64,000 bases of DNA from Amblyomma americanum (lineage: Eukaryota > Arthropoda > Arachnida > Ixodida > Ixodidae). Positions 26,851-38,599 of the stretch are shown here, piece after piece. Location of the stretch: NCBI RefSeq assembly GCF_052857255.1, contig NC_135497.1, forward strand, positions 198,128,355 to 198,192,354, written 5' to 3'. The notes beneath the pieces are model-generated. The model did no database searches and was not told the origin of the DNA. It was given only the letters and a program-made list of their open reading frames with translations. Position numbers and translations under genes: made by a program. Positions within the stretch are counted from its first letter, which is position 1. Each line of letters begins with the position of its first letter.

Positions 26851-29800
26851 CTGCGGGGCATCGGAGGCACACGGAGTTTTTTACTCTTGTATCGGGATGT
26901 CAGTGGGCAGCGCATCAATAGTGCTCTCCAATTTAGCGTGCGCACTTCCATCGGAATGGCTGACCGCAGTATCGCACTGGTTACACACCCTGGCTTGGAG
27001 ATGCAGAGCCCTGGAACGTCTCAACGCGGTACTGGCAAACTAGGACCGCACTTGGGTTAGACTCGATATACTGTACATCAGCTCTACTTTGCGTACTAAA
27101 TTCGTTCGCCGAACATAGCCAAATTACTACTACTCACGTATGAGAGCCACAGTTTTATTTTGGACTAGGACTTGAATTTTGGTGCTTTCCTGACGCCTCA
27201 AGTGACTCCTCTCAATCCAGCAGAGTGCAGCCGAAAGGGTAAGTTTCTTGGTCATTGGTTAGTTAGTGGTGCTAAGCTGACTTGAATCTTGAGCAATCTG
27301 AGCTGCCTGCGCCCACGGGGCGTCCTGAAGACTAAGCGTAACAGCCGTGGAATCTCGTATCCTTTCCTCTTTCTCTGGCGGGTGGTCTAATGAACTAAAC
27401 CATTATTCCGCTGTACCAATCCCGCAGGCCTAGCTGTGTTGGTGGTTTCTTAACGCAAATTGACTTAGCAAACTGCCTGTTCTAGACAAATTAGACAACA
27501 CCGCATGTTGCGGAAGCAACATGGCGGCAGTGTGTACAAGGCTAAATGTGGTTAATAGCCGCAGCCTTCTCACTGAACGTGGTACTTTTTGTGTTCCATG
27601 CTTGGAAAATTCAGCGCGAAAAAGACGAGGACCTACGAGCGCTCCTCGTATTTTTCGCTCTGAATTTTCTAAACATGCATTCACTCCAACTCGCACCAAT
27701 TCAGCATCTTCGTGCAGTTCCTTTTTGTGTTACTGGGAGCTGCACCTTACTTTCTATTTGCTTGCATTTCCGTTCCTTGGTACTCATCACACTTCTCTGA
27801 GGCAGCTGAGGATTGCACCTCTTCTGGTGCCAAGCTATCTATTCCCTTGTTCCATTCCCGCCTGCTTTATGTTCACAGTGATTGCGGTAGTGGTGGCGAT
27901 GCTGATGACCGCAGCGACAACAATGGTGGTGTGGTGATGATTATTGTAATAATTATTAATGATGACAATGACCACGAAAGAGCGACGTACTTCTCACTGA
28001 CATTCGAACTGTAGATTTTGATGATTGGTTTCAGGAGTTGTGCAGTACTGTGCATTTTTTTTTTCATTTGAGGACGCGTTCGCATACCGAGTGCAGATGT
28101 GGTAGACCCTGCAGTTGTTGTCCACATCTGCGAAGTATCCGTCGTGTCGGCATATAAACCTGGTCCTCAGGGGCTCCAGAAGTAGCTCGGAACCGTGTGG
28201 GAGGGCGTACGTCTGGCGTTTCATCTGCATGCCACAGGGACGACGACCACAAGACGTGCACAAACAAGTGTTACAAGGACGGCCATGGTAAGTGCAATAA
28301 AGACAAGCTAATCCGCGGAGTTGACGCTCGCCTAGCAGTGTTAACGGGCGCGGACATGGCACGTAGTAGGACGGAAGCAGAGCTGGTTTCTCTCCCTTCA
28401 CATACCATGTCCGCGCCCGTTTTGCGGTTTAACCATATACCCAGTTTCGGACAACAAGCTCGACTATTGGACGGAGAAATCTATCCCCGATGTGAGACCA
28501 ATTTTTTCCCCGCAAAAGGCTTATGTAAGGGAGCAAGGGCATCCGAGTCAACTTACCCTGATGGCAACCGTCGTAAAGTTCGCGATAGGTACATGCACAG
28601 TGTTCGCTTAAAATCAGTGTTTACTCTTGTTAAACTAAACCTGATGAGCCTCACAGTGTCCTGCTAAAGGAATGAATAAGTTTGGGCGCTGTAACGTCAG
28701 CTCCGTCTACCGCAAGACATCGCAAATGCGCCATCGATTGGCGCCATCGCTTCTGTGTCGAGTTTGGCAACATGGGAAGCTTTGAAAAATATTTCAAGGT
28801 GAAAGATATTCCGAGCTCTCAGCATACTCTCCGCTTACAGTGTTTTGTTCAGCTCGCAACGTCGAAGCTGCACTGTAGTTTTTTTTTGCTCACACCTGTC
28901 AGGTTCTGTCCATGTTCAGCACCAGGGGGTATTGTCGCTGGGTGACATAAAAAAACCGAGCGCCTTAAATAATAACATCTAAGCCATGAAAGCATGGCAC
29001 TTTGCTTGTTACGTTTTAACCTACGACAAAGCGACCTTTCAACATGTCTGACTTCCCCTAATATTTGTTGGGCCGTGCAGCTGTTGCACTGCGGCTAAAG
29101 CTTGCTACTGCTCGGCAATATCCAAGCTTTATCCGCGCGTAGCGCAGGTGACATTTTTAGCCACAACGACTGCATCTCGAATGCGACGACCCAGTGCATG
29201 GTTATGGCCTTCGGGAGCCGACACGAAGTAGATGGTTCGATCCCGGCCGCAGCGACCGCATTTCGATCGAGGTTAGATCTAAAAGCGCCCAGGGACAAAG
29301 ATTTTAGTGCGCGTCAATGAACCACAGAGAGTCCATATTGACCACCAGCCCTCTACTACGGCATGCCTGGTGGCCCGCAGTGCTGCTTTCGTGCGTACAA
29401 ATCTATAAATAGATAAAGCCGGGAGGAGCTGTGTAATAAAGCATGCGTGACAAGTGGCATTCGGGGGCACGTTGATATGCCTATTGTTGTTAAAATAATA
29501 TCGAAGCCTACACAACGCTCTGCTCATAGCCCGTTTTTTGGGTACTGGACGTAATAAGCGCATTATTACCATTTAAGATTAAAATTTCGGTTGGCGTCAA
29601 CTCATTTTTTTTTTCCACGTCGAACTAGAACATTACTTTGGCGTATACATCGCTGGAAGAAACGCGTGTGGATATCGCGTAGGGCATCCTTGTTCTTTGT
29701 GCCCGTTCCCACGGCAAGTGTTCGGAGCCCATACATTTTTCACATGGTCTTTCTATACCCGCTGTTTTACGTGCCTACTGCTGTGAATGAATGAAACAGG

Positions 29801-31494
29801 TTCCATAATTACTCAGGAGGGGACCGTAATAAACAGGTCTCACTGAACGCCTGAACGAGACTCTGCATCGTGGATCCTGCAGCTCTCAATACTTCAGTGT
29901 GTTTCAGGTTGAACGCAGTCACGAAACACTTGGAAACCGAAACGTAACTGCGGCGGCTGCTGCTTTTAACTCATCCTCATTTGCCTCAAGCACTGATCAG
30001 TGATAGTGAACTTACCCTGAGCTCCTCAGCAACGTCGTGGGCAGAGACGAATGCAAGGATCAGGAGTCCTGGAAAAGAAGATGTATTTCCGTCAACAAGC
30101 GCGAATAACAAAACAATTCTTAGATAGATGGCACTTGCGGAAAGCAGATGGCATGCAGACTACCTGCGAGAGAGCAAGCCGACCGGCAGATATTTTGTCC
30201 TGTGACGGATGCAGTTCCTTCAGTAATGCTCATGCGAAAGTTATTGTGCCGGCATTGCATTTAGTTCCTTGTCGAGTGACATCAGAAATATTCTGCGAAC
30301 AGTCACTTGCCGATTCTCAGAGCATGCAACAATGAATTGCAATAACATCATTAACAGCACCAAACCATAGAAGTGACAAGAAGTAACAAGATATATAATT
30401 TTTTTGAACGGGAAATAGAACAAACTGTTTGTTTAACAACCACTTTTGTCGATGCCTGCGTGACTGTTTGCTCGACTGCTTCCTATACAAACCGTCTGCA
30501 TGAGTGTAGCATGTGTTTAAACGCTTGTGAAAACATAGCTTGCCACTTGAAGGCACATAGTTCTTGTGAGAGAAGCAGTGTGCACATAAGTGAAAAAATC
30601 GGCAGAACGACTCCTCCTCGCTTCATGCATTGTTATGTATAAAGAATAGTGCTGAGGTATAGAAAGAAAAAAGAACGGGTAAATAGGGGATCAAGAACAA
30701 CGTATTTCAGCAAACCATTTAAAGCAACAGTATTGGTAATGTGGCCTTGTTATACAAGTGCCGAGATCTTTGAAGAGATGTATTTAATACCCTTTAAGAC
30801 AGGAATATTAAGTATCGCCTTAGTATTCCTGACTTGGAGGACAAAGAATAAAAGCACGAGAAATTCAATATCAAAGCTTCATGGAATGAACACTATGTGG
30901 GTGATGTCGGTGGTTTGGTTTTTGGTTTTATGGGGTCTAACGTCCAAAGTGATCCAGGCTAGAGGGACGCCGTAATGGAGGGCTCCGGAAAGTTTCGACC
31001 ACCTGGGGTTCACTAACATGCACTGGCATCGCACAGTACACGGCCTCTAACATTTCGCCTCCATCGAAATGCGCCCTCCGCGGCCAGGATCAAACCCGCG
31101 TCTCTCGGGTCAGCAGCCGATCACCATAAGAAGTGAGCCTCTGCGGCGGATGACTGATATTCGTGGCTAGGCGGACGTTGTGTCGGCCTATAACAATCGT
31201 AGTGCCTGATACGGCGCATTGAACAGCTCAGTGTCAGTAACATACCGGGAATGCTTCCAAACTGACATTTCACACTACTACTGGTGGCAGTGACTGACGG
31301 CGCAGTTACTTAGAAAGTTTCTTACACACATTTTCGGCAGCAGATCGCACACGACAGCGCTGAGCGTAGACGACCTTACCGGCAACGAAGATGGTCGTGC
31401 TAGCTGCTTGGGCACATCTTGCAGTAGTCGTCGAGTCCGAGGAGCCAGAGAACTTGTGTATATCCACAGCACACGGGGCCAGAGGAGGTACACT
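26589..31494 (-). CDS. Secreted single-domain chitin-binding protein (CPAP1/peritrophin-A type), four exons
   Basis: Minus-strand exons 31494-31380 (5' UTR and start), 30068-30016, 28224-28088 and 26850-26589 join with GT-AG introns and matching phases. The product is about 155 residues. A signal peptide (IFVAGLLILAFVSA) precedes a short linker. One chitin-binding type 2 domain follows, with six Cys spaced C-x12-C-x5-C-x15-C-x12-C-x8-C. It includes the diagnostic GYFADVDNNC, VYHIC and FSFLCGN...FNQ motifs. These match the family of cuticular proteins analogous to peritrophins with a single domain, which bind chitin in the extracellular matrix. The C-terminal part is acidic (YDDDV) and Asn/Gln-rich, with no second domain. 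The gene converges on the CAP gene. The expected initiator codon is ACG instead of ATG, so the start is uncertain. Confidence 0.85.
27597..27677. repeat. Hairpin in CPAP1-like intron 3
   Basis: Arms of 35 bases (27597-27631 and 27643-27677) match 31/35 in inverted orientation, with an 11-base loop. They explain the mirrored peptides CLENS/EFSKH on both strands. Confidence 0.75.
28088..28224 (-). CDS. CPAP1-like gene exon 3 (first half of the chitin-binding domain)
   Basis: Begins MKRQTYALPHGSELLLEP and carries the first three Cys of the domain up to VYHICTR. The acceptor is ggcatgcag after a pyrimidine-rich tract and the donor is gtatgc. Entry phase is 0 and exit phase 2. Confidence 0.85.
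28343..28421. repeat. 17-base perfect inverted repeat in CPAP1-like intron 2
   Basis: AACGGGCGCGGACATGG recurs inverted at 28405-28421, with 45 bases between. Flanking bases match weakly. Confidence 0.75.
29186..29370 (+). mobile_element. Degenerate Ruka-like SINE in CPAP1-like intron 2
   Basis: Shows the B-box GGTTCGATCCCGGCC, the GCATTTCGATCGAGG block, and the GTGCGCGT...CCCTCTACTACGGC block of the SINE, with many substitutions. The 3' end is lost. Confidence 0.65.
30016..30068 (-). CDS. CPAP1-like gene exon 2 (signal peptide core)
   Basis: A 53-base exon encoding LLILAFVSAHDVAEELR. The acceptor is cttttccag and the donor gtaagt. It enters in phase 1 and leaves in phase 0, which fits both neighbours. 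Confidence 0.78.
30922..31149 (-). mobile_element. Ruka-like SINE, full-length minus-strand copy, in CPAP1-like intron 1
   Basis: Begins (minus 3' end) with GGGGTCTAACGTCC and runs through the shared SINE body to the tRNA-like head near 31140. It lies about 230 bases from exon 1 of the same-strand gene. Confidence 0.78.
31380..31494 (-). CDS. CPAP1-like gene exon 1 (5' UTR and translation start)
   Basis: Transcription probably begins at a TCAGTG initiator about 34 bases after a TATA box. The only frame whose last base fits exon 2 reads S-T-T-I-F-V-A-G, with no ATG anywhere in the exon in that frame. ACG at 31398-31396 sits where a Met would be expected, with A at -3. The exon ends at a gtaagg donor in phase 1. 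Confidence 0.65.
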
Positions 31495-31529
31495 GAGCGC
31501 ACAACAAGTACGAGAGAGACCTTATATAG
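31491..31529 (-). promoter_or_regulatory. Core promoter of the CPAP1-like gene (TATA box and initiator)
   Basis: On the minus strand CTATATAAG (31529-31521) is followed 34 bases later by TCAGTG (31496-31491), a good arthropod initiator. Spacing and strand agree with exon 1. Confidence 0.65.
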
Positions 31530-32197
31530 TGCTCCGTGCTTTACCGCAGGACCGTGTGCTGGGCCCGTGGCGAATTGTGTCGGAACACTCGACTTTCCTT
31601 GTACGCATAGCGCGTGCTGCGTTGCCGGTCTTCACTCGCTGCTGAAAGCGCCTTCCTGTAGCGACATTCTTCAAGACCCAATTTTGCTTCTGACCCAGGC
31701 AGAGAGGAGGACGTGTGCGCTTGGCCCGTCTTTCTATGTGACACTATACGGCGGCTCAACCTGCAGCGCCTGCTAGTCAACTCGACAACCATCGCACGAG
31801 TGCAGCGACTTGTGTCGTGTACTATAAAGACAAGCGTTACTCGGGCGGTTCTTGTCACTAGCAGTTCACTGCTTCTCTGGCGCCCGATCTAATGGTCTCA
31901 CAATATTTTGAGCACACAATATTTGATTTCTGGTCGTATTGGTTCCAACCATGCGAGTGCCTACAGCTTCTATGAGAATTCTTCATGTACTTGCGTGTTT
32001 GTCTAAAGTATCCTAGCAACCGCGTTGCTGGTTGCAGTTGTCGCCGGGGTGTGTGGAGGGTTCTCTGCGGTGCCTTTGGTGTCCTGATGCTCTTCGCGCA
32101 AGAGCGATTGTCGCCCTTGCCGCCTTGCGCCTACCAAGTCGCTGAACTACTACTGCGTACCGTATAGCTATTTATGAGCAATGCGGTAATATAGCCT

Positions 32198-32377
32198 AAT
32201 AAGGGAGTAATTACTCATTGGCATCCACCCAAGCACAGCCATACGGCTACAAAGGAAGGCTATACAGCTTTCTCGGAAACATTTAGTTAAAGAAAAATTC
32301 GTCCTGGTCCGGGTTTGGAACCCGGACCACCGCTTGACCGGAGCAGTCGCTCTACCAACTAACTGAGCTAACCGGAC
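32198..32377 (-). mobile_element. tRNA-derived SINE, second family, copy 2
   Basis: Same head and body as the copy at 20587, with its cloverleaf-like arms better preserved (GAGCTAACCGGAC to GGGTTTGGAACCCGG on the plus strand). The B-box has a C where a purine is expected, so it is not called as a functional tRNA. Confidence 0.8.
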
Positions 32378-32542
32378 GTAAGCTTATGGTAGGGCGAGAG
32401 CGAATTGATCAATAACTGAGACCGCTGTGGCTGTGCAGTATATAGTGGCCATTGAGCATTTGAAAACATCGCAAGAAGTGTGCCGCGACGCCGTTGCAAT
32501 CCGATAACAGTAAGCTGGTCATTGGCACGGTACGTGTCATAT

Positions 32543-32792
32543 GTATACAGGTAGGAACAATATGAGAGGGAACGCGGGAGCGGCGTGGCCTCCGCGCTTC
32601 GCAATCCACTGTCGCCGAGAGGTGGCGAGAATCGGCGGCAAATGCACTACATGGCCGGTAAGCACGGCCGGCTGCTCTTTGCGCGCATGCCCCTGGTGCC
32701 GCGCATCCTCGTCGGCTGTCGGCGGCAGCGCTTTGCGAAGAGCGGAGGCCACGTGCTCCCGCGTTCTCTCTCACATTGTTTCTACCTGTACA
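32543..32792. mobile_element. Foldback MITE, about 250 bases, GC-rich
   Basis: The left arm begins ATACAGGTAGGAACAATATG and the right end is its inverted copy (CATTGTTTCTACCTGTACAG). The arms extend about 95 bases (GGGAACGCGGGAGC... against ...GCTCCCGCGTTCTCT). No protein is encoded. Confidence 0.8.
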
Positions 32793-32799
32793 GAATTTT

Positions 32800-34408
32800 A
32801 GTATACAGCGAAATCTTAAGTCATATGCAGAGGCCAGCCGCAACAGAAAAGTGTTTCCAGGTTCGAGCATTTGTAGGCAGTCTCGTGATATCAAGAGCGC
32901 CGAACTGCGATGGATTGCATATTGTAAGGAGCGACGAATTTGCTATGCAGCACCTTTCACTCGGAGGAATATTTCAGCGAACGATCGCCTTGGATATTTG
33001 ACGGCTGTGGTGTAGGCTCAGCTGCGGCGTCCAAGGAGACGGGCAGTAAACTCGTGTACGTACTCACTGCTCTAAATTTCAGACAGAAGAATGGCCGTGA
33101 GTCAGCACTATATGAAAACTATAGCGCGGTTGTCTCTGAAACAGTTTCTCCATTGCTTTCTTCCGAACACAAGGGTAGTCAACAAGCAAGCACGCAGTGT
33201 TAAAGGAGTTTGTCTTGCTGCATGTGCGGCGCCAAAACCATGTGAAGCGAGGAAAATAGAAGACAGAGCTTTGTTCCTGAAAATTTTTTTTTGTTTTAGT
33301 GGTATTATCTTTAATGCGAGGGTGATTATTGTCTTCCTCAGGAGTGCGAAAGGTATTAGCAAAGAAAGAAGCGAGAAAGCAAACTGCTTTATTGGTTTTC
33401 ATTTGAGCGAGCACGCATTACAGTTTCATATTACCGGAAGCTTTATAATCGCGCATGCAAGATTTGTACAGCATTTTGTGGCTTGATTAACTTCGCTTTT
33501 AGGGACCGCGCCATCCCTGCTTGAAGCGAAAGCAGAAATAAAATATTTACAATCAGGAGCGCCATCTTGGTAAGAAATAACAAAGAAATGCGGTGAAAAA
33601 ACTTCGCCGCATCTTCGTCGGCAGACCAAGAAACAGCTGTGGGTTCTATTTTAAAACAGTGGGTAACAGCTGCGCATCGGGGAAACATTTGAATCTTGAA
33701 GGTGGCCCTCTTGTGACTGCAAATTCCTTTCGGGCGGCTTCTCGACTCTCGTTCATTTTTTTTTGTTCCCTCCTTTTGAGTCAGAAGATCGCAAATTTTG
33801 CCCGTCTTTTCCGCCCAAGCTGCTGCGCCTTCAGCATCGCAACAGAGAATGCGGCATCGGAGAGATACCACTAGTATCCAGGTCACCTGATGGCAGGAAC
33901 TTTTGTGCTTCATCTGCGTGGTGATCTCTTAGAATGCGCATTCATAGCCTGGAATCTTCTCGGTAGGGGCAGGCCTGTGGTATGCCTTTTTTCTAACGGT
34001 CGTAATGTGTGGCGCCCTCATGACAAACATTATTTTATGCTATCAGTAGTGCCGCAATGGACGCTGTAAACAGCGCCTTGGCTGCGCACATGGGACGTAG
34101 CGTGGCTTTGCTGCAGAGTGGTTCTTCTGATGCTGAATATAGGAATTACTTAACATGCGGGGGAAAGAAACAAACTTGTAACGTTGCCTTCTGCCCACAT
34201 TGTTTTCTGCATCACAATACACGCCAACGACGGCGCGCCTGCAAAATTCCTGCGCCTTCCTAACTTCCCCCACGATGGAAGCGAAATGGCAAAACACACG
34301 TGCGCCCCGCGATGGTAGTGCATTTTAACAACTCCGAGAGGTCGAAATTAATCCGGAGCCCCCCACTATGATATTTATCGTGGCCCACGTGCTGTGACAG
34401 GACGTTAG
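32800..34408. other. Non-genic stretch
   Basis: Open frames on both strands but no domain, signal peptide with splice support, or repeat. Confidence 0.3.

Positions 34409-34441
<33 letters not shown>
34409..34441. repeat. Run of 33 C
   Basis: Uninterrupted poly-C. Similar shorter runs occur at 18169-18184 (16) and 62446-62465 (20). Confidence 0.95.
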
Positions 34442-35525
34442 TTATGCCACCGTGAGTTCTCCATACAACTCGACATAAGAAAGCATCACTGGCTCCCGTA
34501 TAGGCGCCAACTAACAATATCATACTTTTAACATCGCCTGCTTCGGCGTGCAGACTGACAGTGCGAAAGAATATTAAGACGAGATGAAAATTTTTAAGCA
34601 CGGAACTGTGTTTGTGAGGCGTTAATTTTTCTTTATTTAGTAGCGGGCGTTACAGAACTTCTGTTCCTTTCGTAAGAGAGTTAAAAACCCAAGAATTGCA
34701 CTGAAATGCGAAACCAACCAGCAACAACTCAAACCCTACAGTGACCGGTCTTTGGGAAGCAGCAAAGAAGCGATAATTCAGACTGGTGACCACTTTATTT
34801 AGTCGCGTAAAAAGGGTGCTCCCGACTCGTGGCTGCAACAAATTCCGCTCGTCGTCGTTGCTACTGGATGCAGCGCAGTCGTGGCTGTACGGCGCCATCA
34901 AGGAAGCGCTAAAATAAGATCAGAAGTCGTCGGAAGAAAGCTGCGGGCGTTTAAACAAGAAGACCTGAAAAATTCCACGTCCGGTAAGCCCGACCGACGA
35001 GACCGTTGACATGTAAGGAATTGAGAACATACATATGCGCGCATTCGCTTTCCGCTGCCTTTAACTGGGAGCAACAAAATACGCGCAAAAAAGGAACACC
35101 GGTTTACGCCGTTACTGGGTAGCGGACGAAAGAGCTCGAGGCTGTCCACGGTGGCAGCAGCTGCAAATCACGCTGCACGAATGTGACTGCGCAGTTCGCA
35201 GCTGCCGGCTTGGCCGCTCGGGCGTAACACGCAGCTGCAAAATCGACGCCGGCCAAAGGCTCGGCTTTCGCACGCGCTTGTACAGGAACACACAGGCTCA
35301 ATACTTTACCTACTGGCAGGTCAAAAGCGCGCGAGTTGAAAGCTCAGCGCTGCCTCTGGAAAGACGCACTTCCCACACGCTACACAAACGACGTCGCGCT
35401 AAAGGCGCCGCGCCGAGAGCTTCCCCGAATAATTGTTCCGCGAGCGGCTGGGGTGCGCGAAGGGAACTGCGCGGCCTCGGTGCTTCCACACAAGAACAGC
35501 CCGGCGGTCTTATTTCTTCATCTTG

Positions 35526-35578
<53 letters not shown>

Positions 35579-36119
35579 CCGCAGAATATAGTATGCAAGG
35601 TGGGAAGTAAACCACGATTCTCTGGAAAAAAAAAAAGGGGGGGGGGGGCGGGGAATTTCACGACGTCCTCTCTTTCATCGCTTTTTCCTTTTGTTTGCGC
35701 AAGCCCAAGACATGTACGTGAGGAGTTTGAGGCTTTGCCGCACGACGGTGACCCGCGACCAGCCGCCTCGCAAGGTGGGTCACCTTGCGAGCCGCTCGCC
35801 TCGGGCGCGTCGCCCCTGGCTGTCTGCGAGACAGCGTACGCTCTCCGCGCGCGCATCAGCGACAGGGTGCATACATTTTGGCTCGACAGTTATAAAGTTA
35901 GGAGGGGGAAAAAAGAATAAAAGAAAGGAGGAAGAAGATGTCGCTGCAAACTGAAGGAGAAAAGAAGACGAGCAAAAGAAAGGGAGAATGAAGAGGAAAT
36001 TTCTGAAAGGAAGGAAGAAGGACTTGTACAAGCAAAGAAAGAACGAGATTCGTTCCACACAGGCATAGGCCGGTAGGGGGTGAATCTTCGCGAACATAGC
36101 GCAAAGGCGAAGCGAGTTT
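34442..36119. other. GC-rich stretch with (TC)24 and short palindrome
   Basis: Contains (TC)24 at 35529-35576 and a perfect 11-base inverted repeat with 3-base loop at 35767-35791. Frames on both strands are long because of GC content; no domain is visible. Confidence 0.45.
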
Positions 36120-36357
36120 CATTTTGGTCCGGCAGCCGCGGTGGCTCCGTGGTTATGACTCTTGGCTGCTGACCCGACAGACGCGGGTTTAATCCAGGCT
36201 GCGGGGGTCAAATTTCGATGGAGCCGAAATTCTAAAGGTCCGTGCACGTTTAAAGAACCCCAGGTGGTCGAAATTTCTGGAGCCCTCCACTACGGCGACC
36301 CTCGTGGCCTGAGTCGCTTTGGGACGTTAAACCCCCACAATGCAAACCATTTTGGTC
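36120..36357 (+). mobile_element. Ruka-like SINE with 10-bp target duplication
   Basis: The body 36130-36347 shows the tRNA-like head (GCCGCGGTGGCTCCGTGG) and ends GGGACGTTAAACCCCCAC. The flanks share CATTTTGGTC (36120-36129 and 36348-36357). Confidence 0.82.
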
Positions 36358-36359
36358 AC

Positions 36360-37265
36360 CTCTCTTTTCCCTCGCCGCTTTGGGCCAGCGATTCCTCAAG
36401 TGCGCTTAATCCAATTTTACCAGTTTTCGGGGAAACGAATAAACCAGAAATGAGTTGAAAATTAAAGCAGGGAAGCAGCCAAACGCTACAATACTTGATT
36501 TCATTTCACCAATTTCTTCAGGGATGAACGAAGACGCACGAGCGGATAAGACCACAAAGGCGCAAACAAATGAAGGACAATAATCACGGTCATGATATTC
36601 GCCTCCTTAAGCCATATCCTCAAGTAGCAATTGTGGTGTCCACCGAGAGTAAGTCAGTTACTACGCCTTTCTTTTCCTCGTAACTAATTTTTGTTTTTGT
36701 TCTACCATACACCCGTGAGAGAGGAGGCTGTTTGACATAACACCGCTACATGTTCCTTTTCGTTGTTACTTTGGAAATACTTTCAGTAAGAAGATCAATT
36801 AAAAGACTTACACAGCGTTATTAACTTGATTCCACCTGTGACTTCCTTGTTAATTACACGAGAACACAGAGATGAACTTAAGGGGAAATTACGCACCATA
36901 AGCGGCCTCGCAAATCTTGCTCAAAACCGAAGCATGAAGTCTGCAGATTTCAAATGCGCACGCTTTAGCAACGGTCAAACACAGGCTTCTGCGCCATAAT
37001 AATCGCGTCTACATCGCGGTTAATTCCGGTTCCTATTGTCAGTGCACCACAGCAATAATTTCTGTAATCATTTAGTTGAGTTTTTCCTGGCTAACCGCCA
37101 CGTAATCTGTACAGGCGGTTTCAAAGCGACCGCGTGAAACACTCCATTCCCCAAAAAATCCGGCGTTGTGAGCGAAAAATCACGAGCATGACTCCGGGAG
37201 GTGGCGCCCGGATAGCAACTTAGGACGCAGGAGTGCCACCTCTGTCACGTGACCTTGCGGCGTCA
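36360..37265. other. Non-genic stretch
   Basis: AT-rich, with no recognised feature. Confidence 0.35.
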
Positions 37266-37273
37266 TCACAACC

Positions 37274-37440
37274 TGTCCACTGGATTGTGAACAAACTGCC
37301 CACCGTGGCAGGTGGCAGCTGAATTAATGATTTTTCGCTCGGGAATTAAGATCAATCTGGGTCGCACAAACCCACCGCTGGGAGCACCTACCATCGCAGG
37401 GCAGTGGTGCATGCTTATCCGTTGCACCACTGCGCCAGTA
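37274..37440 (-). mobile_element. tRNA-derived SINE, third family
   Basis: On the minus strand GGCGCAGTGGTGCAACGG...GGTGGGTTTGTGCGACCC forms a tRNA-like head, followed by a body ending CACCTGCCACGGTGGGC. Confidence 0.65.
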
Positions 37441-37816
37441 GGGGTGATGATGACTCCCTGAGATCGATGAATGTGAAGTTGAAAATCACTTGAACACATC
37501 GCAATCAACCCATTGCGCTTTCGCGTCATACAATTAAGGCGCAGATTAAGTGTATCCTCCAATTTTGAACTATATTCTTGATACCCACACTGATATACGA
37601 GGCCCTGGTAGGGGTCGGATGAGCTGCAACACTCATGAGCTCCGACGCCTAGTCCAATAATTTTCGCTGCTCCATGCTAATGCATGGATCTGCTTTTTTT
37701 TGGGACCCTGCACCAGGGGTTGTCGGCAGGCAGGCGGGACCGTGCCTGTGTGCCCCGGACGCTTTGCTCTTGCGTGCACGCCCTGGCCCTCATGCGGCCT
37801 TCATGACGTCCTGCAT

Positions 37817-38104
37817 AAATGGCGCAGTATCTGTCTCATATATCGGCGGACACCTGAACCGTGCCGTGAAGGAAGGGATAAAGGAGAGAGTGAAAGAAGA
37901 AAGGAAGAAACAGGTGCCGCAGTGGAGGGCTCCGGAATAATTTCGACCACCTGGGGATCTTTAACCTGCACTGACATCGCACAGCACACGGACGCCTTAG
38001 CGTTTTGCCTCCATAAAAACCCAGCCGCCGCGGTCGGGTTCGAACCCGAGAGCTCCGGATCAGTAGCCGAACGCGCTAACTAACCACTGAGCCACCGCGG
38101 CGGG
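37817..38104 (-). mobile_element. Composite SINE: Ruka-like head with a different 3' tail
   Basis: From the minus-strand head (CCGCGGTGGCTCAGTGG, GGTTCGAACCCGA at about 38100-38030), the body contains the usual GTGCACTGACATC block. It then ends with a tail unlike the TTAAACCCCC family, reading TCCGCCGATATATGAGACAG. The tail alone recurs at 23380, 55925 and 62060-62190. Confidence 0.75.
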
Positions 38105-38599
38105 TGAATCAAAGCGGTACAGTGATAGATTGAGACGGTTGGACGAGCACGGTAAAACCGCATGCGGCTTATTTGTTGGTTGCTTTGTCGTACAAGCCTT
38201 AATTTACTTAACGCAATGGGACGCAACTTCGCTAGTCGTGGCGCGTGTAATTTAACATATTTACTCAGTGCACAGTCCAGGCCGCAAACCGCATCGGTCA
38301 GCCAGTGGTCGACAACCAAAGAAGCAAGTAGTTTGTCAGGAACGTCAAGCGATGTAACGCGCACCACCCTGCATGTGTTGAGAATTTTCCCCGCAGCGTA
38401 TAGCAACGCGAGGCTCCTGCACTGACTTTTTAAGGATGGTTGAGAGGCATGAGTACACCCTAAGAACAATTCACCGGACAGGAGTTGCTCGATCGATATT
38501 GCCACATTGCTTCAACAGCACTAGGAGCGATTTTACCCGATAGCGTATACAGCTCGTTCGGTCGAAAAGCCGAAAAGCCGTCGGCGTAGTCGGCATCGC

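Noticed and set aside
32300..32377. tRNA gene on the minus strand
   Set aside because: Same SINE family; the B-box departs from GGTTCRANNCC and the body continues past the head.
35336..35920. 194-codon plus-strand frame with a Ser-Leu run
   Set aside because: It passes through the TC microsatellite and GC-rich DNA; no domain.
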